Origin: Parafannyhessea umbonata
GTDB lineage: Bacteria > Actinomycetota > Coriobacteriia > Coriobacteriales > Atopobiaceae
Assembly: GCF_900105025.1 (NCBI RefSeq)
Contig: NZ_LT629759.1
Span: 682,001-746,000, forward strand
Reading direction: 5' to 3'
Length of the DNA stretch: 64,000 nucleotides
Both the position numbers and the translations under genes were made by a program. This document shows, in pieces, positions 41,438-48,564 of the stretch; within the stretch, counting starts at the first letter, position 1, and every line of letters starts with the position of its first letter. Below the pieces are notes generated by a model that made no database searches, was not told the DNA's origin, and was given only the letters and a program-made list of their open reading frames with translations.

Positions 41438-41661
41438 TGGGAGCGGTGAACCCAGACTACTACACGCAGCGCAAGGTCGAGCCTATCGACGTAATCGAGA
41501 GGGTCTGCGAAGGCCTCGACGGGCGCTCTGCATGGCTCCTCGGGAACGTCCTCAAGTACGCGCTCAGAGCCGGATACAAGACCGATGACCCGACCGAAGA
41601 CCTCACGAAGGCACACAACTACGCCCATCGGCTCGTGACCGGCTATTGGGCCGATGAGTAG
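41437..41661 (+). CDS. DUF3310 family phage protein
   Basis: 74 aa from GTG 41437. NPDYYTQRKVEPIDVIERVC, WLLGNVLKYALRAGYKTDDP and EDLTKAHNYAHRLV are the family signature. DUF3310 proteins are small, widespread phage proteins related to nucleotide-kinase-associated domains, with no firm function. Confidence 0.82.
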   Translation: MGAVNPDYYTQRKVEPIDVIERVCEGLDGRSAWLLGNVLKYALRAGYKTDDPTEDLTKAHNYAHRLVTGYWADE

Positions 41662-41986
41662 CAGGCCCTCGAAGCTTTCGGCGCTCATGGGCAAGGCGTC
41701 GAAGGCGAAGATGGAGCCTGAGGAGGCCGAGGCCGCGCGGGCTAGGATGGCGAGCGCGTTCGTCGCCGACTCGCTAGAGGACCTAGCGGCGATGTGCATC
41801 CACGACGGCTCCGAGGTCCCGAGGTGGCTACAGGAGGGAATGTCCCGCGACATTGACGGCACGTGGCCGGAGTGGTGGCGGGAGCACCAGTCGAAGATTG
41901 ACGGTCAGGAGCCTTACACGCCAAACCTGATTCTCGTGAACGCGGCTAAGGATTGGGCTGAGAGGAACGGCGTGAGCCTCTCGTAG
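41654..41986 (+). CDS. Phage protein of unknown function
   Basis: 110 aa, overlapping DUF3310 by 8 nt. An Ala/Glu-rich helical start (KMEPEEAEAARARMASAFVA) and a Trp-rich middle (GTWPEWWREHQSK). Last gene before the transcription break in front of the replication genes. Confidence 0.55.
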   Translation: MSSRPSKLSALMGKASKAKMEPEEAEAARARMASAFVADSLEDLAAMCIHDGSEVPRWLQEGMSRDIDGTWPEWWREHQSKIDGQEPYTPNLILVNAAKDWAERNGVSLS

Positions 41987-42073
41987 CTGCGATAGGCTCG
42001 GTGCCAAACGCACGAAACGTGTCGCCGTGGGCGGGATTATTGCCTGTGGAGGGTGATGGCCTCCGGTTGATGG

Positions 42074-42130
42074 TACAATGGATGGAAGCCCAGCAAGTCG
42101 TGCCATCACCGCGACGAGCTGGGCTTTCTT
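42074..42130 (+). terminator. Terminator/attenuator before the replication genes
   Basis: AAGCCCAGC (42086-42094) pairs with GCTGGGCTT (42118-42126), followed by TCTT. A TGGTACAAT extended -10 (TACAAT at 42074-42079) lies just upstream, so a start there would begin transcription at the hairpin itself. It may end the early operon or attenuate the next one. Confidence 0.6.
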
Positions 42131-42154
42131 GTGATTGTTGGGGGGGCGTTTCCC

Positions 42155-43129
42155 TTGGACGCATTGGAGAACGACGGAGAACTCTACGACGCTCCGCTCG
42201 ACTGGTTCAGGTTCGATGCTGACTTCTCGAGCGAGATAGGCAGGAGTGCGCTGTTCAACGGCCCCGTCTCCGACTTCGGGCGCTGGGCCAAGCTGCTCGT
42301 GATTCTCGCTAGGGTGAAGGGCCACGCGCTGGTGATGGGCGACAACATGACGTGCGACTACGTTATGCGGTGCCTAGAGTTCTCTGACAGGGCGAGCCTC
42401 GCTGCGTTCGTCGCGAGGATGAGCGGCACGGGCGTAATCGACTACGACCCCGAGACCGACTCCGTGTCGGAGAGTCAGGTCGCTGAATCGGCTCAGAAGA
42501 TGGCGAGCAAGAGGGCCTCGTGCAGTAGGGCCGGGAAGAGGTCCTGGAAGGTGCGCTCTCTCGGTTCCGCAGGTGGCGAGGCAGTGACGCCAAGGCTCGA
42601 ACCGGCAGATGGCGAACGCTTGCTGAACTCACCAAAGGCGAACCTTCAACTTGAGTTGAACACACGTTCAGCAGACGTTGAACGCACGTTGAACGCGCCT
42701 CGAACGAAATCGAACACAGTAACAGTAACAAGTACATTAACAAGTACAAGTACTAAAGAACACTGTCCGAATCCGAAGAGGGCAGAGGCGATAGGACGGG
42801 TCATAGGCCATCTGAACGAGGTGGCCCACAAGTCGTACAGGGCCTCGTCCAAGAAGAGCGCACAGTCGGTGAGCGCGAGGCTCGCTGATGGATACACCGA
42901 GGAGCAGCTGTTCCACGTCATAGACGTCAAGTGCGAGGAGTGGCTAGGGACGGACATGGAGAAGTTCCTGAGGCCGGAGACGCTGTTCGCGCCGTCCCAC
43001 ATCGAGGGATACGTGAACCAGCCGCTAAGGGCCGAGACGTCGAGGCAGGAGAGGGCGATACCTCAGGGCCAGTACGGCGTCAGGGACTCGGCTAGCCATT
43101 GGTCGATGCCCGGGATACGTGAGGAGTAG
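42155..43129 (+). CDS. Phage replisome organiser (Phg_2220_C-type C-terminus)
   Basis: 324 aa from TTG 42155 behind a G-rich site; GTG 42131 is an alternative. The N-terminal half (LYDAPLDWFRFDADFSSEIG, RWAKLLVILARVKGHALVMG) resembles winged-helix replication initiators. A Thr/Ser-rich linker follows. The C-terminal domain, VIGHLNEVAHKSYRASSKKS and LADGYTEEQLFHVIDVKCEE, then LRPETLFAPSHIEGYVNQ, is the conserved phage C-terminal domain. It is paired with a DnaC-like ATPase, so it probably marks the origin and loads the helicase. Confidence 0.8.
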   Translation: MDALENDGELYDAPLDWFRFDADFSSEIGRSALFNGPVSDFGRWAKLLVILARVKGHALVMGDNMTCDYVMRCLEFSDRASLAAFVARMSGTGVIDYDPETDSVSESQVAESAQKMASKRASCSRAGKRSWKVRSLGSAGGEAVTPRLEPADGERLLNSPKANLQLELNTRSADVERTLNAPRTKSNTVTVTSTLTSTSTKEHCPNPKRAEAIGRVIGHLNEVAHKSYRASSKKSAQSVSARLADGYTEEQLFHVIDVKCEEWLGTDMEKFLRPETLFAPSHIEGYVNQPLRAETSRQERAIPQGQYGVRDSASHWSMPGIREE

Positions 43130-43131
43130 GA

Positions 43132-43728
43132 ATGGAGAAGGAGCTTGAGGGAGAGGTCTCGAGATGGAGGGAGGAGAGGTACCGCGAGAGGCTCTCGAGG
43201 ATAGGGATACCCTCGAGGTACGCCAGCGCAGAGGACGGCAGGGCGCCAAGGCTCGCGGAGAGGCTCGTGTCCGGAGACGCCACGGGACTCTACGTCTACG
43301 GCGACGTGGGAAGCGGGAAGACGTACCTAGCCTGCGCCGTGCTCAGGGAGGCTGCGAGGAGGGAGAGGTACCAGCCGAGGGCCTTCGGTGCCGTGTCGAT
43401 GCTATCCTCGCTCAAGGCCTCGTACGACGGCAGGCCCGGCGTCACGGTCGAGGAGATTGAGGCTGCTGACATGCTGCTCGTCGATGACCTAGACAAGCCG
43501 AGGTTCACGCCATGGGCGCTCGAGACGCTCTACGAGATTGTCAACGTGAGGGTCGAGAACGGAAGGCCGACGATTGTCACCGCCAACAGCGACATGGGAG
43601 GACTCGTCGGCAGGCTCTCCGCCGGTGACCCGGTGCTCGCCGAGGCGATATGCGACAGGCTCGTCGGAGGGGCGATTGCGGTGCGCATGGAGGGAGAGTC
43701 GAGGAGGAGGTGGCTCGATGCCGAGTGA
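43132..43728 (+). CDS. DnaC/IstB-like AAA+ helicase-loader ATPase
   Basis: 198 aa. Walker A GDVGSGKT (residues 57-64), Walker B MLLVDD (114-119) and a sensor-1-like IVTANSDMGG segment; an Arg-finger-like CDRLVGG follows. N-terminal helices probably contact the helicase. It starts 2 nt after the organiser gene. Its likely job is to recruit host DnaB to phage DNA. Confidence 0.88.
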   Translation: MEKELEGEVSRWREERYRERLSRIGIPSRYASAEDGRAPRLAERLVSGDATGLYVYGDVGSGKTYLACAVLREAARRERYQPRAFGAVSMLSSLKASYDGRPGVTVEEIEAADMLLVDDLDKPRFTPWALETLYEIVNVRVENGRPTIVTANSDMGGLVGRLSAGDPVLAEAICDRLVGGAIAVRMEGESRRRWLDAE

Positions 43729-44089
43729 CTACCACTTCAAGAGGACGGAGGGACTCACCTGCGGTGAGAGCAACTTCCTCAAGGCGTACGCGCCGTCCAC
43801 GTTCTGCGGCGATGACTTCAACATCGTAGAGAGGTTCTCGAAGACGGCGAGGTACTTCCCGTACTGCACGAGGGCCGACATGGGCCTACTGGCGGATATA
43901 GCAGAGTCCCTCGTCGAGAAGGGCCTCCTCAAGAGGGGGAGGGGGAAGAGGGGACAGGTCTACAGGCTCACCGAGGACGGGGAGCGGGCGTGGTACGGAC
44001 TCGTCGGAGGCAAGGACAGGGCAGAGCGGGCGAGGGTCACTGGCTACAGGGCCAAGATGAAGGCGAAGATGAGGGGTATCGATGAGTAG
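43718..44089 (+). CDS. Winged-helix-like phage protein
   Basis: 123 aa from ATG 43718, overlapping the loader gene by 11 nt. LADIAESLVEKGLLKRGRGK, RGQVYRLTEDGERAWYGLV reads as helix-turn-helix followed by a beta wing, typical of small DNA-binding regulators; a basic tail (YRAKMKAKMRGI) follows. Possible transcription or replication accessory factor. Confidence 0.6.
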   Translation: MPSDYHFKRTEGLTCGESNFLKAYAPSTFCGDDFNIVERFSKTARYFPYCTRADMGLLADIAESLVEKGLLKRGRGKRGQVYRLTEDGERAWYGLVGGKDRAERARVTGYRAKMKAKMRGIDE

Positions 44090-44744
44090 CGGGCAGAGGC
44101 CGATGACGGGCAAGGGCAGCGGGAGGAAGAACAACCTCCCGACAGCGACGAGGCCCGTCGAGAAGAGCAACGACGTCGCGTACGCCAAGGAGCTGTTCAT
44201 GCTCCCGACGATTGACATGGAGGACCCGGACGCGGTGCGCGACAGGTACTTCGAGCTGCTCGAGCTGAGCGAGAAGTACGGGCGTGCAATCACGATTGAG
44301 GCGCTGTCGATGGGGTTCGACACGACGCGCGAGGAGATTATCGAGGTCAGCAAGGGCGAGAGGTGCAGACTAGGCGCGAGGCTGAGCGTCGCTTCGGCCC
44401 CGATTTTTCAAAAATGTTTGAATTCCGTCGCAGGTATTTGGGCTACCCACATGAGCAGCGGAGACTTCAAGCAGCCCGTGGCTGGCATCTTCATCGGAAA
44501 GAACAACTTCGGCTATGGCGACGTCACCGAGACGGTTGTCCGCCACGAGAGCGCCAAGCTTGGTCCCTCGAAGGCGGAACTCGAGGCCAAGTACCAGTCG
44601 GCTCTCCCGACTGAGACGCCGGTAGATGCGGACGTCGAGGCCGTCTACGAGCTTCCGAAGCCCAAGAAGGCACCGGCGAAGCGCAAGCCCGGCAGGCCGA
44701 GGAAGACGAGCACGAGTGGCCGAGGCCGCAAGAAGAGCCAGTGA
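44082..44744 (+). CDS. Putative terminase small subunit / DNA-packaging protein
   Basis: 220 aa. The middle part, AITIEALSMGFDTTREEIIE followed by FQKCLNSVAGIWATHMSSGD and VAGIFIGKNNFGYGDVTETV, resembles phage small-terminase-like proteins (the GIF-KNNFGY segment is characteristic). The C-terminus is Lys/Pro/Arg-rich with an AT-hook-like KRKPGRPRKT. The large subunit is nearly 4 kb away, beyond repeats and an inverted operon, which is unusual. A transcription factor is an alternative. Confidence 0.5.
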   Translation: MSSGQRPMTGKGSGRKNNLPTATRPVEKSNDVAYAKELFMLPTIDMEDPDAVRDRYFELLELSEKYGRAITIEALSMGFDTTREEIIEVSKGERCRLGARLSVASAPIFQKCLNSVAGIWATHMSSGDFKQPVAGIFIGKNNFGYGDVTETVVRHESAKLGPSKAELEAKYQSALPTETPVDADVEAVYELPKPKKAPAKRKPGRPRKTSTSGRGRKKSQ

Positions 44745-44754
44745 GCTGCGGATT

Positions 44755-44890
44755 TCACCGAATTCGAGAAACCTTTATTAGGGGTCTGGCCCAGAAATTT
44801 CGGCGAAATAGGAAAACCTTTATTAGGGCATCCAGACAGAGAGAAATCGGGAGCCGGAAGCTGAAAAGCTCGGATTCCCAGACAGAAAAA
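44755..44890 (+). repeat. 45-bp-period tandem repeat after the terS-like gene
   Basis: AAACCTTTATTAGGG occurs at 44769-44783 and 44814-44828 in larger similar units (TTTC-n-CCGAA/GGCGAA before, TCTGG/CCAGAC after). A degenerate third unit follows to about 44885. Position next to a putative small-terminase gene fits a packaging (pac/cos) or replication-control site. Confidence 0.55.
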
Positions 44891-44933
44891 GCGCCTCGGG
44901 GCCAGCGACGGCCTCGGGGCGCTTTCTTTTTGC
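44888..44933 (+). terminator. Intrinsic terminator after the terS-like gene
   Basis: AAAAAGCGCC-TCGGGGCC and GGCCTCG-GGGCGCTTT form a long GC-rich stem followed by CTTTTT. It ends the replication/terS operon. Confidence 0.88.
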
Positions 44934-45354
44934 CGTTATATCGGCGGGAAACTGTAACGGGTGGACGCCGCGCAATGGCGTCTGTAAGGCAATACAGGGC
45001 CGTTTTTTGGTCGATAGCGCGTGAACGCGACTAAGTGCCCATATAGACAAACGCAATGCCTTGAATCGCCTTAGAATGGCTAGTAAGTGGATTGTGGAGA
45101 AACGCACGATATGCGGCGGCGGCGTCCCGGCGACGTCGTTGCCGTGACGTGGCGCGCGCTGTATGTGGTTGGTACGCTAGGAAACAGCGCTTTGCGGGAT
45201 ATGCGGGAATGTGCGTGTGAGACTCTGCAAGGGCAAAATTAGGCCGTCAAATACAGAACGATAACAAGTATCAACGTTGCCGCAAATGGCGTCTAAAAAC
45301 GCCTTAGAATGGCTTGCATGGATAGCGGAGGCAATACCGGAGGCGATACGGAGA
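44934..45354. other. Noncoding, repeat-bearing stretch
   Basis: No gene is supported. The 15-mer CGCCTTAGAATGGCT occurs twice (45067-45081 and 45300-45314), and CGCA(A)ATGGCGTCT twice (about 44971 and 45281). The segment contains CG-rich clusters near 45111-45160. It separates two convergent terminators, so transcription appears to stop from both sides. Confidence 0.55.
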
Positions 45355-45385
45355 CAAAAAAGCGCCCCGGATACGTCCGGGGCGC
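45355..45385 (-). terminator. Intrinsic terminator of the minus-strand operon
   Basis: GCGCCCCGGA (45362-45371) and TCCGGGGCGC (45376-45385) form a perfect 10-bp stem with a TACG loop. On the minus strand the stem is followed by T6 or more (A run at 45356-45361). Confidence 0.92.
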
Positions 45386-45392
45386 AGTGGCG

Positions 45393-45494
45393 TCAAGCGT
45401 TGTTGCAAAGCCAAAAAAGTATCAAGAGCGGTAGCCATACCGGCAAAAGCAAGACAGCCAAAAGTATGATTAGAGTTCCGTAGTCGTGTTTCAT
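45393..45494 (-). CDS. Tiny membrane peptide of the minus-strand operon
   Basis: 33 aa from ATG 45494: MKHDYGT, then a long hydrophobic stretch (LIILLAVLLLPVWLPLLILF) and WLCNNA. It lies 9 nt after the upstream gene and 8 nt before the terminator hairpin. One or two membrane crossings are possible. Unrecognised, but its fit into the operon supports it. Confidence 0.6.
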   Translation of the reverse strand: MKHDYGTLIILLAVLLLPVWLPLLILFWLCNNA

Positions 45495-45503
45495 TCGCTG
45501 CAC

Positions 45504-46169
45504 CTACCAAATGCCGTTATATACGTGGCCGTTCTCTTCAAAATATGCTTCGTAGATGTTGCATTCTTCTACAAATCGGTCTTCGCTAGTCGCGTCTTCC
45601 CAACACATCTCAATGAGTCCGTCTACCGCGTTACACACGCGCGACGCCGCGCCAGAAAGCATTTTCTCCATCTTGTCGCGGTAATGCGCCGCCCTTTCGT
45701 TAGCTTGCCCGGATAGTCCAAGGTAGGCAGAGGCTTCGTAAGTAGATGCGTCGGCGTCGGTGTACATGCTAAAAAACGTGTCTGATTCACCGCTGAATCT
45801 ATCGCGCATGTATGCACAATGCACAAACTCTTTCCGCAAGTCTATAAATTCGTCGTCGTTTATCCAAGCGCTTGCGATATCGATATCACACCAAACAGAA
45901 TCGCGTGAGAAGTCCGGAAAATCATAGCCGTAACATGCATCATCGGTAAAATCGGCCTTGTAGGTGGTCGAATAGACGCCTCCGCCGATTCTGATATCTA
46001 TGCCGGTTGCATCCTCAAAAGCAGAAACGGTGTCGTTGACGTCATATACGAGTGATTCATAGCCAGCTTCCGCGCCACTTTGTGAAGCGGCATACTCTTC
46101 AAGCGCGCGCGCCTTGGCTTCCGGTGTGAGTTCTTCGTAGGTGTAAACAGTCTTCGTGATTGTCTTCAT
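45504..46169 (-). CDS. Acidic protein of the minus-strand operon
   Basis: 221 aa from ATG 46169. The N-terminus KTVYTYEELTPEAKARALEE recurs in several phage and plasmid proteins of unknown role. The rest is acidic and aromatic (GYDFPDFSRDSVWCDIDIAS, TFFSMYTDADASTYEASAYL) and ends in YFEENGHVYNGIW. No catalytic motif is seen. Base composition is AT-richer than the surrounding phage genes, suggesting separate acquisition. Confidence 0.65.
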   Translation of the reverse strand: MKTITKTVYTYEELTPEAKARALEEYAASQSGAEAGYESLVYDVNDTVSAFEDATGIDIRIGGGVYSTTYKADFTDDACYGYDFPDFSRDSVWCDIDIASAWINDDEFIDLRKEFVHCAYMRDRFSGESDTFFSMYTDADASTYEASAYLGLSGQANERAAHYRDKMEKMLSGAASRVCNAVDGLIEMCWEDATSEDRFVEECNIYEAYFEENGHVYNGIW

Positions 46170-46215
46170 GGTTAGTATTCTTCCTTGTCCGTGGCCGTCT
46201 GGTATGCGTCTGCAC

Positions 46216-46716
46216 CTACTCAAACCCATGTGCAACGCCATTGGGCACGAAAAGCGCTATGCCGCGCATTTCCGGCGCGTACTCCGCTCGCGTGCCTAGG
46301 CGGATGCATCCGCACGTTTCCGCCCGGTCTATGTCCGTACTCACATCGTCCCAACGCTTTGCGCAAAGCTTGTAGATAGTGCCGCGTGTGCCGTCGATAG
46401 TCGCGCTGTAAAAATCGTAGTAGCGCGGGACGTCGAAAATCTCATAGTCGTAATCCGCATAAAGCCTAAAGCAATTGCCACGCTTTGCCGTCTCATAGTC
46501 GCCGGGTGAGACCTCATACACGCAGATACCGCGCGGACCCGACACTAAAAGCGGGATTGTGGCGTAGTCGTTTCCATAAACGCACGGGCCCAGTATGTCG
46601 ACAACGTTTAAATCATCTATGTAAGCAAGGTCCGCGACGAATTCGCGCCACAAACCGCAATAGTTGCCATCCGGGTGAATAAGCGCGTTGCCGTTCTTGT
46701 AAGTGGTTGCGTACAT
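46216..46716 (-). CDS. Unrecognised protein of the minus-strand operon
   Basis: 166 aa from ATG 46716. Tyr/Asp-rich (VVDILGPCVYGNDYATIPLL, RLYADYDYEIFDVPRYYDFY) with a beta-rich appearance and no membrane segment. It follows the first gene of the operon by 11 nt. Not recognised. Confidence 0.6.
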   Translation of the reverse strand: MYATTYKNGNALIHPDGNYCGLWREFVADLAYIDDLNVVDILGPCVYGNDYATIPLLVSGPRGICVYEVSPGDYETAKRGNCFRLYADYDYEIFDVPRYYDFYSATIDGTRGTIYKLCAKRWDDVSTDIDRAETCGCIRLGTRAEYAPEMRGIALFVPNGVAHGFE

Positions 46717-46727
46717 GGTTACTCATC

Positions 46728-47282
46728 CTAATCGGTGTCGGTGGCGTAACTGTAGGCCGTAGCAAGCTCTTCAAGTGCAGCGTTCACGTCGTCGGGCACG
46801 TCTACATAGCGGAGGTCAAGGGTTAAATCATCCGGGTCGATTGACCCACACACCTCTTCTGCAAAGTCGTCCCTTGAAGCACATGCGCGTGCTGTTACGT
46901 CGTCCAAGTCTTCTATGTACAGGTTGCCGCAAGAGTCGTAATGAATGTAGTCCGAGCCGGTGACACGCCCGTTTACAGCGGCTGCAACTATGTCGTCGAT
47001 AAGGCTGCACCACTTATCCGCTTTCGAGCCGGTCATACAGTCGAAAAACTCTTCAGTATCGAAAACGTCGAAACCGTTGCCGAACTCGCTGTAGTTCTCT
47101 TTCTCATAGCTAGCAATGAACCAGACCAATTCAGAATCATCTAGCTCACTTATCGCGTCCGTTACTACAATCTCTGCAAGGGCCTGTCTTTCGTCGCGTG
47201 TGAGTGCTGCAAGGGCCTCAGCCGTGTACTCCTTGCCGTTCGGGTCCGTGTAGGCGATTACTTGAGTCTTTGTTTCTTTCAT
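46728..47282 (-). CDS. Very acidic first protein of the minus-strand operon
   Basis: 184 aa from ATG 47282 with GGAGG upstream. A short KETKTQVIAYTDPNGKEYTA start is followed by an Asp/Glu-dominated protein (DAISELDDSELVWFIASYEK, NGFDVFDTEEFFD, GNLYIEDLDDVTARACAS). Such net negative charge is reminiscent of DNA-mimic antirestriction proteins, but no family motif is seen, so this is only a hypothesis. Confidence 0.65.
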   Translation of the reverse strand: MKETKTQVIAYTDPNGKEYTAEALAALTRDERQALAEIVVTDAISELDDSELVWFIASYEKENYSEFGNGFDVFDTEEFFDCMTGSKADKWCSLIDDIVAAAVNGRVTGSDYIHYDSCGNLYIEDLDDVTARACASRDDFAEEVCGSIDPDDLTLDLRYVDVPDDVNAALEELATAYSYATDTD

Positions 47283-47607
47283 TGCTTTACCTCCGTAAGC
47301 CGTTTGCCTTACTTGACACATTGCAAGCGTATCCACTTACGACTAGTACACGCATGCAAGTCGATACGCTTACATAGATTCTCCACATTCACACGTTCGT
47401 CTGTTTGTCGCATATATAGGGCGTGCGTTTGTGCAGTTGGAGGCTATCGGCCCGGGCCACATCGACCTACTGGGGAGGGATTGTTAAGGTAGTTATGTGC
47501 TCTACTAAGCCTCCTCTCCGCCCGCGAAAACAAAAAGGCCTTGACAGCGGAACCGCTTAGCCCCACACTACGTATGAACGCAGCTACGAGGCAATGGAGG
47601 TGCCGCG
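47283..47607. promoter_or_regulatory. Divergent control region of the minus-strand operon and the HTH/resolvase genes
   Basis: No gene is supported. AAGCGTATC (47325-47333) and GATACGCTT (47363-47371) form an inverted repeat 29 nt apart, placed like an operator upstream of the minus operon. GGCCCGGGCC near 47450 is a perfect palindrome. The plus side has TTGACA near 47543 before the HTH gene. Confidence 0.5.
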
Positions 47608-47880
47608 ATGAGGTCAACGGACGTAATCAGGGACAGGGTGAAGGCTTCCGGTACGTGGAGCATGAGGGCGCTCGCGCAGAGGCTCGGCATGATGCCGCAG
47701 ACGATGAACACCCGCCTCAACGCCAAGACCGTGGGCGTCGGCTTCCTCGTCGCCTGCCTCGACGTGCTTGGCTACAGGCTCGTGGCCGTCCCAATCACGT
47801 CCAAGCTCCCGTCCGGCTCGATAGAGGTAACCGACAGCATGACGGTCGGCCCGGCCCCGGCGAACAAGAAGGAGCGCTAG
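47608..47880 (+). CDS. Small HTH DNA-binding protein
   Basis: 90 aa, ATG 47608 with GGAGG eight bases upstream. SMRALAQRLGMMPQTMNTRL is a helix-turn-helix; the following GVGFLVACLDVLGYRLVAVP resembles the region after the HTH in small phage XRE proteins. It ends 2 nt before the serine recombinase gene and may regulate it or the divergent operon. Confidence 0.65.
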   Translation: MRSTDVIRDRVKASGTWSMRALAQRLGMMPQTMNTRLNAKTVGVGFLVACLDVLGYRLVAVPITSKLPSGSIEVTDSMTVGPAPANKKER

Positions 47881-47882
47881 AC

Positions 47883-48488
47883 ATGGCAACCTACGGCTAC
47901 GTCCGCGTCTCGACGGAGCGCCAGAACCTCGACCGCCAGCTCGCGACCATGGCATCGCTCGGAATCGGCGGAGACTTCCTGTTCCGCGACAAGGCATCCG
48001 GCAAGTCTCTCGACAGGCCCGGGTGGAAGGCCCTCATGGATACCGTCTCCGACGGCGACCTCATCGTCATTGACTCTCTCGACCGGCTCGGGAGGAACTT
48101 CGGCGAGGTTACGGAGCAGTGGCGCGAGCTTGCCCACCACCGTGGCGTAGATATCCGCATACTCGACCTCGATTTCATGGACTCGCGCAAGTTCCGCGAG
48201 ATGGGCGACATTGGCGAGGCGATGGAGTCGGTCGTTCTCTCGACGCTCGCGTACGTGGCGCAGAGCGAGCGCAAGGAGCTGATACGACGCACTAGGGAGG
48301 GCGTGGCGATAGCCAGGGCCGCAGGGAGGATGCGCGGAGGCGTCAAGAAGCGCATACCGGCAGAGCGCATGGACGAGGCGCAGAGGATGCTCTCCGACGG
48401 TGCCTCTAGGCGCTCTGTGGCGTCCTACCTCGGAGTCCACCCGAACACCGTCGCGAACATGGTGAAGGACGGGAGGCTCGTGGCGTAG
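47883..48488 (+). CDS. Serine recombinase (resolvase/invertase family)
   Basis: 201 aa. The catalytic domain begins TYGYVRVSTERQNLDRQ with nucleophile Ser10. DSLDRLGRN carries the conserved Arg pair, and LSTLAYVAQSERKELIRRT is the dimer helix. The C-terminal HTH (MLSDGASRRSVASYLGVHPN) binds the crossover site. Length and architecture match Tn3 resolvases and DNA invertases rather than large phage integrases. Its target could be a tail-fibre inversion outside the window, multimer resolution, or a small internal switch. Confidence 0.9.
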   Translation: MATYGYVRVSTERQNLDRQLATMASLGIGGDFLFRDKASGKSLDRPGWKALMDTVSDGDLIVIDSLDRLGRNFGEVTEQWRELAHHRGVDIRILDLDFMDSRKFREMGDIGEAMESVVLSTLAYVAQSERKELIRRTREGVAIARAAGRMRGGVKKRIPAERMDEAQRMLSDGASRRSVASYLGVHPNTVANMVKDGRLVA

Positions 48489-48564
48489 GCCCGCACGCTT
48501 TACGTCCGACTCGGGGCCACCATCCATGGCGTAGGAACGTTGCCATTGGAGGTGGCCTCTCTTC

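Noticed and set aside
45304-45510. 68-aa minus-strand frame next to the operon terminator
   Set aside because: It would read through the perfect terminator hairpin and is in a different frame from the better-supported 33-aa membrane peptide.
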